A stretch of DNA of 11,904 nucleotides, taken from UBA1370 sp964515115 (lineage in GTDB: Bacteria > Patescibacteriota > Microgenomatia > UBA1400 > PJMF01). Numbering within the stretch: the stretch's first letter is position 1; every line of letters begins with the position of its first letter. The DNA lies in the NCBI GenBank assembly GCA_964515115.1, contig CAZESB010000019.1:1-11904 (forward strand). Direction: 5' to 3'. This document shows, piece after piece, positions 1 to 5,589 of the stretch. The notes beneath the pieces are model-generated. The model was given only the letters and a program-made list of their open reading frames with translations, ran no database searches and was not told the origin of the DNA. The position numbers and the translations under genes are program-made.

Positions 1-416
1 TTACTGGCCAGCCGTTCCGCCAGCTCTTTCATTACCACCACATAGCAATCTTCGGGAGGGTTGTCATTCTCCAGCAGCCGCCGAATAATTTTACCCTCAA
101 TCGCGAAAGGCAGATTAGCAAAAACTTTGTAGGGTAGCTGAGGCAAAGGGAAAGACAAAATATCACCCAGGTACAGCGTTAAATTTTCCTGGCGGGCAAA
201 AGTTTGCCGCAGATTTTGATAAAGTCCGGCGTCAAGCTCCACCGCCATCACATGATCGGCCTGCTCCAGCAGAGCGCCGGTAATAATTCCCCGACCAGGG
301 CCGATTTCCAGCACCAAGTCTTTTTTGCCAATAGAAGTTTTGCCAACAAGGCGTTTAACCAACTTGCGGTTATGAAGAAAATTCTGGGAGAGGAGCTTCC
401 GCCGGAGACTGTACAC
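1..416 (-). CDS. rRNA adenine N6-methyltransferase, Erm/KsgA family (3' part outside window)
   Basis: Translating the minus strand from a GTG at 416 gives 138 residues running off the window edge. The SAM-dependent N6-adenine methyltransferase signatures appear in order: SQNFL near the N terminus, the SAM-binding loop LEIGPGRG, an acidic AVELD motif, GDIL, and the catalytic motif NLPF, then KELAERL. The family dimethylates (or monomethylates) adenines in 16S rRNA (KsgA/RsmA) or 23S rRNA (Erm, macrolide resistance). KsgA usually has NLPY and Erm usually NIPF. The NLPF, the KVFANLPF context and the IIRRLL helix lean toward an Erm-like member, but the missing C-terminal domain would be needed to decide. 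GTG was chosen because TGATGAGG lies about 7 nt upstream as Shine-Dalgarno and the frame is closed by three TGA codons just before it. The gene is divergent from the gene starting at 500. Confidence 0.85.
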   Translation of the reverse strand, partial: MYSLRRKLLSQNFLHNRKLVKRLVGKTSIGKKDLVLEIGPGRGIITGALLEQADHVMAVELDAGLYQNLRQTFARQENLTLYLGDILSFPLPQLPYKVFANLPFAIEGKIIRRLLENDNPPEDCYVVVMKELAERLAS

Positions 417-455
417 CGCGGAACCTCATCATCATGTAGTTCATACCAGACTAGT

Positions 456-464
456 ATTATAGCA
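456..464 (-). promoter_or_regulatory. Extended -10 promoter of the methyltransferase gene
   Basis: The minus strand reads TGC-TATAAT, a perfect -10 hexamer with an extended TGN element. No convincing -35 is visible. Predicted transcription start is near 449, giving a leader of about 33 nt that contains the GAGG ribosome site. Confidence 0.6.
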
Positions 465-484
465 TATTTGGTTTCTTATTCTCA

Positions 485-493
485 TGCTATGAT
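485..493 (+). promoter_or_regulatory. Extended -10 promoter giving a leaderless transcript
   Basis: TGC-TATGAT is followed by exactly 6 nt (AATTTT) and then the ATG at 500. The expected transcription start coincides with the start codon. There is no Shine-Dalgarno sequence. The -35 region is weak. Confidence 0.55.
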
Positions 494-499
494 AATTTT

Positions 500-1321
500 A
501 TGCCCGCAGAAACCACGGAAAATGCAGAGACCGCAACAGCTCAACATCCAGAGAAAAGAAAAGAACAGCAACAGCCCGAAACAACATATTATGAAGGCAT
601 TTTGTATCATGGAGCTCCCAGAGCTTTTCAGTTTCGCGTTGATTATAGATTTGATGATCCCCAAGCAGATGGGAGTGCAACTCTGGGCTTGGGATTGTAT
701 ACCTCAGATGAGGCAGATGTAGCAGTAAATTATTCCGAGGTGCGCTCGGGAAGAGACAACCCCCCCCATGTTTACTCTCTTTGTGCGCCAGATGCAAAAT
801 TTCTTGATTTTCGAGGTGAAGCAGGAAATAATGTCCCGGTAACCAGAGAAATGTTGATTAAGTGGACAGAGTACTTTTCTAAGCAGCTATCACGCGAAAT
901 AGCAGAAAAACCGGATTTGGGTCCAGCAGAGATTGTAGAAGATGTTCCGGGAAAAGATTACCGACGACTAAAAATCAATTATGACTTAATTTGGCGAGCA
1001 TTAAAACAACAATATCTGGCGTTTCTCTATGAGTTACCAGAACGGGAGGCAGTTGATCTGCGGGTGATGCTTGGTACCGGTCCGACTGGGCCCAACAGAG
1101 CAGACTTCAGAAGGTTTCCCAGCGGCTCTCCACCTTGGGTGCATTATTTCAGGCGCTTTGTTTTGGATGAATTGCAATACGACGGCATCATCTACATTGA
1201 AGGCGGTGAGGGTAAAAAAGCCAAAGAGCATAATACTTTTGTTATTTACAACCTGGACAAAGTCTTTTTTTCTAAAGAGTGGCTGCCTGTTGGCGTACTA
1301 GAAGAACTTACGGGCAAATAG
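500..1321 (+). CDS. Possible ADP-ribosyltransferase-fold protein, 273 aa
   Basis: The product has no signal peptide or membrane segment. Residues 1-28 are a polar, Glu/Gln/Thr-rich, probably disordered N terminus. The rest shows a spacing reminiscent of H-Y-E ADP-ribosyltransferases: YHGA with His37, GLGLYTS with Tyr67 followed by a helix (EADVAVNYSEVR), a strand VYSLCAPDAKFLDF, and near the C terminus YDGIIYIEGG then KEHNTFVIYNLDKV, where Glu243 precedes a final beta strand. In such enzymes the His and Tyr hold NAD+ and the Glu is catalytic, but no homologue could be checked. The start at 500 is supported by the -10 box 6 nt upstream. mscL follows 50 nt after the stop. It could be a toxin, a housekeeping modifier, or an unrelated fold; the fold assignment is an inference from motifs. 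Confidence 0.45.
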   Translation: MPAETTENAETATAQHPEKRKEQQQPETTYYEGILYHGAPRAFQFRVDYRFDDPQADGSATLGLGLYTSDEADVAVNYSEVRSGRDNPPHVYSLCAPDAKFLDFRGEAGNNVPVTREMLIKWTEYFSKQLSREIAEKPDLGPAEIVEDVPGKDYRRLKINYDLIWRALKQQYLAFLYELPEREAVDLRVMLGTGPTGPNRADFRRFPSGSPPWVHYFRRFVLDELQYDGIIYIEGGEGKKAKEHNTFVIYNLDKVFFSKEWLPVGVLEELTGK

Positions 1322-1328
1322 CCACCAA

Positions 1329-1337
1329 TGCTATACT
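1329..1337 (+). promoter_or_regulatory. Extended -10 promoter of mscL
   Basis: TGC-TATACT, followed by AAAT, lies just after the preceding stop codon. The leader would be about 28 nt and contains AAAGGAGG at 1361-1368. The same TGCTATACTAAAT string recurs at 5590 before the cupin gene. Confidence 0.55.
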
Positions 1338-1371
1338 AAATTCAATACAAAAAACACAAAAAAGGAGGCAA

Positions 1372-1674
1372 ATGAAAGGCTTTTTAGATTTTATTCGTGA
1401 ACAAGGCGTGGTGGGCCTGGCGGTCGGTTTTATTCTTGGCGGTGCAGTGTCAAAGCTGGTGGCGTCTTTGGTGGAAGATATTATCAGTCCCGTGTTGGCG
1501 CTGGGTATGAACAATATTGAGAATCTGTCTGAAGCCGCACTGCAAATTGGTGAGGCCAGAATTATGTGGGGCAGTTTCATCAATGTCTTGATTGATTTTG
1601 TGGTGATCGCCCTGGTGGTTTACTTCGGGGTCAAGCTTTTGAAGCTTGATAAGCTGGACAAGAAGAAGGGTTAG
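1372..1674 (+). CDS. mscL: Large-conductance mechanosensitive channel MscL
   Basis: The 100-residue product is an inner-membrane pentameric channel that opens under high membrane tension and releases solutes during hypo-osmotic shock. The N-terminal amphipathic segment MKGFLDFIREQG leads into TM1 (about 13-36) with the family pattern VVGLAVGFILGGAVSKLV. SLVEDIISP matches the conserved end of TM1. A shortened periplasmic loop (about 42-64) precedes TM2 (about 66-90, FINVLIDFVVIALVVYFGVKLL), and the tail is Lys-rich (KLDKLDKKKG). Length is at the short end of the family (usually 100-150). The ATG at 1372 is chosen because AAAGGAGG sits 4-5 nt upstream and MKGF is the typical N terminus. An in-frame upstream ATG at 1279 would overlap the previous gene and is rejected. 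Confidence 0.95.
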   Translation: MKGFLDFIREQGVVGLAVGFILGGAVSKLVASLVEDIISPVLALGMNNIENLSEAALQIGEARIMWGSFINVLIDFVVIALVVYFGVKLLKLDKLDKKKG

Positions 1675-1707
1675 AACTCAAGCCGCTTCGTGTCGAACAG
1701 TCACGCG

Positions 1708-1736
1708 TTGCTCTCTTCTCCTCTCTCTGCTAATAT
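1708..1736 (+). promoter_or_regulatory. Promoter of the ArsR-type repressor gene
   Basis: The -35 TTGCTC (1708-1713), a 17-bp spacer ending in TGC, and the -10 TAATAT (1731-1736) form a complete extended promoter. ATG 1743 lies exactly 6 nt after the -10 box, so the message is predicted to be leaderless. The operator at 1735-1754 overlaps the -10 box and start, consistent with autorepression. Confidence 0.65.
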
Positions 1737-1754
1737 ATGAATATGAATTCATAT
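1735..1754. promoter_or_regulatory. ArsR/SmtB-type operator, copy 1
   Basis: A perfect inverted repeat, ATATGAA-N6-TTCATAT, overlaps the -10 box and the first codons of the repressor gene. TGAA-N6-TTCA is the known core of SmtB/CadC/CzrA operators. The same half-sites and spacing recur at 3471-3490. Confidence 0.7.
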
Positions 1755-2081
1755 GACCGGCGCGCCCAAAATATACCGCCAAAAAAACAATTTATTGCTC
1801 AATTACGGCTCCTCAAGCTCCTGGCCGACGCCAACCGGCTGGAACTTTTAGCTATTTTGGATCTTGGCGAACACTGTGTCAGTGAGCTGGTTGCGCAATT
1901 GAAAAGATCACAGAGCTTGGTGTCGCATCACTTGGCTGATTTGAGAACAGCCGGTCTAGTGAATCGGGACAAGCGCGGCCGCTACGCTTATTACAGCTTG
2001 AGTCGGGAAGGTCGTGCAGTTATGGTGTTGCTGGAGCGGGCCACAGGTAAGAGTGAGTCTTTGTCGGCCAGGGGCATCTAG
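1743..2081 (+). CDS. ArsR/SmtB-family winged-helix repressor
   Basis: The product has 112 residues, the usual size for ArsR-family dimeric repressors that leave DNA on binding a metal or other effector. LKLLADANRLELLAIL is the canonical N-terminal helix signature. CVSELVAQLKRSQSLVSHHLADLRTAGLV is the helix-turn-helix with recognition helix SQSLVSHHL. RDKRGRYAYYSLS is the beta wing. The ELCVCDL metal box of ArsR is replaced by GEHCVSEL with one Cys, so thiol metal sensing of the ArsR/CadC type is not assured. Its effector is unknown. An ATG at 1737 is also in frame, but 1743 fits the 6-nt spacing from the -10 box. It probably represses itself through the operator at its start, and possibly the second site at 3471-3490. 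Confidence 0.9.
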   Translation: MNSYDRRAQNIPPKKQFIAQLRLLKLLADANRLELLAILDLGEHCVSELVAQLKRSQSLVSHHLADLRTAGLVNRDKRGRYAYYSLSREGRAVMVLLERATGKSESLSARGI

Positions 2082-2290
2082 CCAATCCCCGTATGATCAT
2101 GATATGGCGACATCGTCAAATCTTCTGTTCTCATGAGTTCAAAAGCTTCGTTTGGATCTTTAATTCCATGCTGAGTCATATATGCTTCCACATTTTTTCT
2201 AATTCCTGGGCTCATCCAAGCTGGAAAGGAAGTCTCGGATTGGTCGAAATTTATTGGAAGCTGCCTCACCTCTTTAGATTCTCTGCTCAT
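2078..2290 (-). CDS. Unknown small protein, 70 aa
   Basis: I do not recognise the family. The product is soluble and polar, without signal peptide or membrane segment. It has a central MSPGIRKNVEAYMTQHGIKDPNEAFELM segment likely to form two helices and a His/Gly C terminus (PYHDHTGIG). It is judged real because a perfect TATAAT lies 7 nt before the ATG, matching the leaderless design of its neighbours, and no other gene fills this 200-bp interval. It converges on the repressor gene, and the two stop codons share the palindrome CTAG at 2078-2081. It could be a small regulator or antitoxin-like protein, but nothing proves this. Confidence 0.6.
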   Translation of the reverse strand: MSRESKEVRQLPINFDQSETSFPAWMSPGIRKNVEAYMTQHGIKDPNEAFELMRTEDLTMSPYHDHTGIG

Positions 2291-2297
2291 AATCTTA

Positions 2298-2303
2298 ATT
2301 ATA
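2298..2303 (-). promoter_or_regulatory. -10 box of the 70-aa gene
   Basis: TATAAT on the minus strand is 7 nt from the ATG at 2290, predicting a leaderless or near-leaderless transcript. A second TATAAT lies a little farther upstream (about 2310-2315). Confidence 0.55.
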
Positions 2304-2334
2304 ACAAAATTATAATGACGATGTAAATACCCGC

Positions 2335-2363
2335 TTGTCTCCCCACAGATATTTTCGTAATAT
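2335..2363 (+). promoter_or_regulatory. Promoter of the MFS transporter gene
   Basis: The -35 TTGTCT (2335-2340), a 17-bp spacer and the -10 TAATAT (2358-2363) give a predicted start about 4 nt before ATG 2374. A TTG codon at 2335 that could be called as the gene start is thus part of the -35 box. Confidence 0.55.
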
Positions 2364-2373
2364 TTACCTCTGC

Positions 2374-3438
2374 ATGCAAAACTTCTATCAGCTACTGGCT
2401 AACACTTTTATTGTCGCCACTAAAAATAATTTTGTCTGGTTTGCACTCACTTTTTGGGTTTATTTAACCACTCAATCGGTGCTTTCCACCAGCCTAGTTG
2501 GAGGGATTTTCTTAGTGGCCGCGGCGCTGTCGAGCTTTTGGTTTGGCTCGCTGGTTGATAATCATCGCAAAAAAACCGTGATGATGATTTCCAGCCTGGT
2601 GACGCTGCTCCTTTTCNNNNNNNNNNNNNNNNNNNNNNNNNNNNNNNNNNNNNNNNNNNNNNNNNNNNNNNNNNNNNNNNNNNNNNNNNNNNNNNNNNNN
2701 NNNNNNNNNNNNNNNNAAGTTAAGGGGAAGGAAAAACCAAAGCCAAATTCAAAACAAAAAAACGGCCTTGATATTCGAGGGACGATCAAAACCATTGCTA
2801 GCATTCCTGGGCTTTTCGCCTTGATCTTTTTTACTACTTTCAATAATTTTATTGGCGGCGTTTTTATGGCGCTGATGGACGCTTACGGGCTGACGATGGT
2901 GAGCGTTCAGATTTGGGGTTTGATCTGGGGTGGGCTGAGCTTTGGCTTCATTTTTGGCGGTCTTTATATTGCTAAATATGGTTTGGGCCGGAATCCGCTC
3001 AAAACTTTGTTCCGGGTCAACTTGATTATTTGGTTTACTTGCATGCTTTTTCCGCTTCAGCACTCGATTGTTTTGCTGATCTTGGGTTCCTTGGTGTGGA
3101 TGATGCTCAATCCTTTTATTGAAGCCACCGAGCAAACTATTATTCAGGCAGTGGTGCCTCAAAGGCGGCAAGGCAGGGTTTTTGGTTTTGCTCACAGCAT
3201 TGAGCAGGCGGCTGCGCCTCTGACTGCTTTTATGATTGGGCCGATTGCTCAGTTCTTTTTTATTCCTTTGATGACAGATGGCTGGGGCGCGACCGCGATT
3301 GGGTCGTGGTTTGGCACTGGGATTGGCAGGGGGATCGCTTTGGTGTTTATGATGGCGGGAGCGCTGGGGCTGGTGGTCACTTTGATTGCCATGAGAAGTC
3401 CTTCTTACAAGCTGTTGAATCAGCGGTATAACAGTTAG
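2374..3438 (+). CDS. MFS transporter, interrupted by an assembly gap
   Basis: This is a polytopic membrane protein of the major facilitator superfamily; substrate unknown, and the general look is of an MFS exporter. Before the gap are TM1 (NFVWFALTFWVYL), TM2 and the TM2-3 motif A-like loop GSLVDNHRKK, then TM3. After the gap come the basic cytoplasmic central loop VKGKEKPKPNSKQKNG and six segments corresponding to TM7-12, with NPFIEATEQTIIQAVVPQRRQGRVFG between TM10 and TM11. TM4-6 are absent, and the 34 undefined residues cannot hold them, so the true gene should be longer than drawn. ATG 2374 is preferred over TTG 2335, which lies in the -35 box. The frame is maintained across the N run. 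The gene stands alone. Confidence 0.85.
   Translation: MQNFYQLLANTFIVATKNNFVWFALTFWVYLTTQSVLSTSLVGGIFLVAAALSSFWFGSLVDNHRKKTVMMISSLVTLLLFXXXXXXXXXXXXXXXXXXXXXXXXXXXXXXXXXXVKGKEKPKPNSKQKNGLDIRGTIKTIASIPGLFALIFFTTFNNFIGGVFMALMDAYGLTMVSVQIWGLIWGGLSFGFIFGGLYIAKYGLGRNPLKTLFRVNLIIWFTCMLFPLQHSIVLLILGSLVWMMLNPFIEATEQTIIQAVVPQRRQGRVFGFAHSIEQAAAPLTAFMIGPIAQFFFIPLMTDGWGATAIGSWFGTGIGRGIALVFMMAGALGLVVTLIAMRSPSYKLLNQRYNS
2617..2716. other. Assembly gap of 100 N
   Basis: Exactly 100 N, a conventional placeholder for a scaffold gap of unknown size. It falls inside the MFS gene where TM4-6 should be encoded. Confidence 0.98.
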
Positions 3439-3470
3439 GGTTGTTAGTTGAGTGGTAGTAGCAGGGTAAT

Positions 3471-3490
3471 ATATGAATTTGTGTTCATAT
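3471..3490. promoter_or_regulatory. ArsR/SmtB-type operator, copy 2
   Basis: ATATGAA-N6-TTCATAT has the same two 7-bp half-sites and 6-bp spacer as the operator at the repressor start; flanking TAAT before and G after are also shared. It overlaps a possible -10 box TAATAT (3467-3472) pointing rightwards. No convincing protein gene starts directly downstream. Confidence 0.65.
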
Positions 3491-3632
3491 GTTTGCGGCC
3501 CTTTGAATTTTCGAAAAATTTAAATGAAAAATTGGTGATTTCAAGCAAAGGTGACAAAAATTTACGCTCTACTCTACTCGGCATTTTTGGTTTAAAAATA
3601 TCAGCCTCCGCGCGGCAAGCGCGGAGGCTTTT
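3479..3632 (+). ncRNA. Candidate repressor-controlled small RNA, about 150 nt
   Basis: A TAATAT -10 box at 3467-3472 is covered by operator copy 2, and a strong intrinsic terminator ends at 3632. Between them lies no ORF with a recognisable protein or ribosome site; the frames opening near 3479 or 3489 close after a few codons. The intergenic stretch 3439-3658 therefore holds operator, transcript and terminator. The -35 region is poor (TTAGTT at 3444-3449), so transcription is inferred. Alternatively the terminator simply ends the MFS message and the operator is a remnant of a lost target gene. Confidence 0.35.
3603..3632 (+). terminator. Intrinsic terminator
   Basis: A perfect 11-bp GC-rich stem AGCCTCCGCGC / GCGCGGAGGCT with a 5-nt loop is followed by TTTT. 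On the opposite strand the hairpin is followed, after a few bases, by ATTTTT, so it may also help end the minus-strand gene at 3659. Confidence 0.85.
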
Positions 3633-3658
3633 AGCTGGAGAAGAATCGGCTCAGTTTT

Positions 3659-4366
3659 CTATATTCTAGGCAGGGTTAGAAGCACCAGAGACAATTGTTT
3701 TTGGAGTAATTCTAACTCTTCCAATTCTTCTTTGAGTCCTCGATTTCTTTGTTGATCAAATAAAATCATACCCTGAATATGATTGTATGTCTCTTCACTG
3801 TGCTCACGATTGACCGCATAGCCGCTGTTTTGGTTGGTTCTAACTTTGGCGGCGGCTTCAACTTTGGTTTCTTGACTTCGTTTTTGCTGCTCGAGTTCCC
3901 CTCTAATTTTCCCAATTTCAGACTGAATTGCTGAGCTGATGCTAAAAACCAGCTCAGACATTAAGCCAGCTTCCTCCATCAGTCTTGTTCTGGCTTCGGC
4001 TACATTGTGCCTGAGTGCTGCTGCAACCACCAAAAGTGGTAAGGCCTCTTCTCCTTTTGCTTTCACTTCGCCAAAAGTATCTTTACCAGCTTCGGCAGCA
4101 GGCAGATCTTCAAAGTGAAGTTGAAGTTTTTGGGCGATGGCTTGAAATTTTTCAAGCATTTCTGGAGTCAAGCTGGGATAGGGGCTTTTTTCCAGCCAAT
4201 AAAGTGCTCTCAAAATAATTCCCATCTGAGCATTAGCGCGGCTTTCTACTGGAAGTCCTAAATTTTGTGCTAATTCTTTTGGTCTTGGCTGGCCCGCAAA
4301 TCCCGCGTAACTACCCGCAATTGTTTCTGGGACGTAAATTGGTTGAGCTTCTACTGATGTTGGCAT
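3659..4366 (-). CDS. Unknown soluble, partly coiled-coil protein under a cobalamin riboswitch, 235 aa
   Basis: I do not recognise the family. There is no signal peptide or membrane helix. The N-terminal ~45 residues are Pro/Gly-containing (IYVPETIAGSYAGFAGQPRP). A predominantly helical body follows, including an Ala/Leu-rich segment (EEALPLLVVAAALRHNVAEARTRL) and a long charged helix with coiled-coil character (SAIQSEIGKIRGELEQQKRSQETKVEAAAKVR). The C terminus is another Glu/Leu heptad-like helix (GLKEELEELELLQKQLSLVLL). No cobalamin-binding DXHXXG motif is seen. The start is firm: AAGGAGG lies 4 nt before the ATG. Directly upstream on the same strand lies a cobalamin riboswitch with a terminator, so expression is predicted to respond to vitamin B12. 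That link is the only clue to function. Confidence 0.75.
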   Translation of the reverse strand: MPTSVEAQPIYVPETIAGSYAGFAGQPRPKELAQNLGLPVESRANAQMGIILRALYWLEKSPYPSLTPEMLEKFQAIAQKLQLHFEDLPAAEAGKDTFGEVKAKGEEALPLLVVAAALRHNVAEARTRLMEEAGLMSELVFSISSAIQSEIGKIRGELEQQKRSQETKVEAAAKVRTNQNSGYAVNREHSEETYNHIQGMILFDQQRNRGLKEELEELELLQKQLSLVLLTLPRI

Positions 4367-4370
4367 AAAG

Positions 4371-4377
4371 CCTCCTT
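4371..4377 (-). promoter_or_regulatory. Strong Shine-Dalgarno site
   Basis: AAGGAGG on the minus strand, 4 nt before the ATG at 4366, fixes the start of the riboswitch-controlled gene. Confidence 0.8.
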
Positions 4378-4406
4378 CTTTTTTTGGAGACGATGCGGAG
4401 GGATTG

Positions 4407-4428
4407 AAAAAGACTCCGAGCGGAGTCT
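4407..4428 (-). terminator. Terminator of the cobalamin riboswitch
   Basis: On the minus strand AGACTCC-GCTC-GGAGTCT forms a perfect 7-bp stem with a 4-nt loop, followed by a T run. It lies between the riboswitch core and the ribosome site of the controlled gene. Its 5' arm is shared with an alternative hairpin (arms 4442-4446 and 4417-4421). Confidence 0.75.
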
Positions 4429-4560
4429 GAAATCTCTCGATGCTCGTCGAATAATAATACTTTGCTGAAGACCGGACTTATTTCCTCCAAAAGGGAACAT
4501 CACCGTTGCGGCACAGTTGCAGAATTTCACTGCATTCCACAGCAGCATCAGCTTAACACG
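4429..4560 (-). ncRNA. Cobalamin riboswitch aptamer
   Basis: Reading the minus strand, the conserved core is recognisable. A P5 hairpin GCAG-TGAAATT-CTGC leads into ACTGT-GCCGCA-ACGGT, which matches the invariant ACTGY-CCGCAA-YKGT element (P6). A small hairpin TTCC...GGAA follows, then AAGTCCGGTCTTCAGC at 4479-4464, a diverged B12 box. The L5 loop TGAAAT (4529-4524) is perfectly complementary to ATTTCA (4433-4428) downstream, the position and pairing expected of the L5-L13 kissing interaction. The 5' limit is approximate. Together with the terminator at 4407-4428 it forms a transcriptional switch for the gene at 3659-4366. A covariance-model scan would be decisive. Confidence 0.8.
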
Positions 4561-4601
4561 AAAAAACAGTTGCTGACAATGGCAATTTTAAGCTGGTTGG
4601 C

Positions 4602-5519
4602 TTACTTGCCTTGATGAGCTTTTTTTAACTCCGCGATGTCCAGCTTTTTCATTTGCAGCATTGCTTCCATGGTGCGGCTGGCTTTGGCGGGGTCCGGATC
4701 GGACAGCAGCTCGCCCAAAATTATTGGCGTAATCTGCCAGGAAACGCCAAATTTATCCTTGAGCCAGCCGCACTGCTCAGCCTCCGGCTGAGCTGATAGA
4801 CCGTGCCAAAATTTATCAATCTCTTCCTGAGTTTCACAATTAACAATCAACGATACCGCCTCATTAAACTGGAATTCATGCTCGCCTCCACCATCCATGG
4901 CAATAAAATTTTCTCCGTTTAAGCTAAATACAGCGTGAGCAACCGCGTCTCCGTACTTGGCGGCTGTTGCTTCATCCAGCAGCCCGTCATTGTAGCGGTT
5001 GAGGGCTTCGATCTCAGAGTTTTCAAAAAGCGAAGTATAAAGTTTTATCGCTTCTTCAGCCTTACCAAACTGATCTTGGGTAAATAAAAACGAAGGAATA
5101 ATTTTTTGCTCTACAGCTTCATCTGCCAAAATTAGTTGCCAGGAAAAACCATACTTGTCTTCAATCCAGCCGTACTTCTGACTAAATGGGTAACTATCAA
5201 GCGGCATGAGAACGACGCCGTTGGGCGAAAGTTCCTGCCAAAGCCGGTCAATTTCTTCAGCTGAGTTGACAGAAACGGTAAAGGAAATTGCAGGATTGGG
5301 TTTGAAAGTAGGCCCGCCGTTAACGGTCATCATTTCGTAGCCCTCAATCTCAAAAACCGTTGTCAAAACACTGCCTTCCGGCTGACCAGACGCTTGAGCG
5401 GAAGCCGCGTCGTGATAAGCTACTTCCTTTTTCTTGGAGTTCTTAAAAATATTGGTATAAAAGTCGGTGGCTTCTTCGGCGTTGTTATCAAACCAGATGT
5501 TGGGAACGATTTTTTGCAT
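4602..5519 (-). CDS. Tandem VOC-family (PhnB / 3-demethylubiquinone methyltransferase-like) protein
   Basis: The 305-residue product consists of two consecutive vicinal-oxygen-chelate domains. Repeat 1 (about 1-135) starts KIVPNIWFDNNAEEATDFYTNIF and ends KYGWIEDKYGFSWQLI. Repeat 2 (about 137-272) starts KIIPSFLFTQDQFGKAEEAIKLYTSLF and ends QCGWLKDKFGVSWQIT. The shared GW-(I/L)-(E/K)-DK-(Y/F)-G-SWQ signature belongs to PhnB-like proteins. Most members have no proven reaction, and the 3-demethylubiquinone label is historical. A C-terminal extension (LLSDPDPAKASRTMEAMLQMKKLDIAEL) matches that in many single-domain relatives. It is cytoplasmic. No clear Shine-Dalgarno precedes the ATG. The riboswitch lies immediately downstream on the same strand, but its terminator and the lack of functional connection suggest separate regulation. 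Confidence 0.9.
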   Translation of the reverse strand: MQKIVPNIWFDNNAEEATDFYTNIFKNSKKKEVAYHDAASAQASGQPEGSVLTTVFEIEGYEMMTVNGGPTFKPNPAISFTVSVNSAEEIDRLWQELSPNGVVLMPLDSYPFSQKYGWIEDKYGFSWQLILADEAVEQKIIPSFLFTQDQFGKAEEAIKLYTSLFENSEIEALNRYNDGLLDEATAAKYGDAVAHAVFSLNGENFIAMDGGGEHEFQFNEAVSLIVNCETQEEIDKFWHGLSAQPEAEQCGWLKDKFGVSWQITPIILGELLSDPDPAKASRTMEAMLQMKKLDIAELKKAHQGK

Positions 5520-5589
5520 AACTGCTTTATGTTAAGCAAAAACTCGGTCATTTGCGTGAGATTTAAGTGAGAAAAAGGTAAGAGCTCTC

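Noticed and set aside
204..722. Open frame of 172 codons overlapping the methyltransferase and ART-like genes
   Set aside because: It is antisense or out of frame to two well-supported genes and has no family-like sequence.
1279..1371. Upstream in-frame start for mscL
   Set aside because: It would overlap the previous gene and adds 31 residues unlike any MscL; the strong AAAGGAGG and typical MKGF start at 1372 decide.
2335..2373. TTG start for the MFS transporter
   Set aside because: The TTG belongs to a good -35 box (TTGTCT, 17 bp from TAATAT); translation should begin at ATG 2374.
3448..3669. Open frame of 73 codons after the MFS gene
   Set aside because: It contains the operator and the GC-rich terminator hairpin, has no ribosome site or family resemblance, and a Ser/Arg-rich composition typical of non-coding sequence.
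4440..4560. T-box leader upstream of the 235-aa gene
   Set aside because: No AGGGTGGNACCGCG T-box sequence is present; the CCGCAA and B12-box-like elements fit a cobalamin riboswitch instead.
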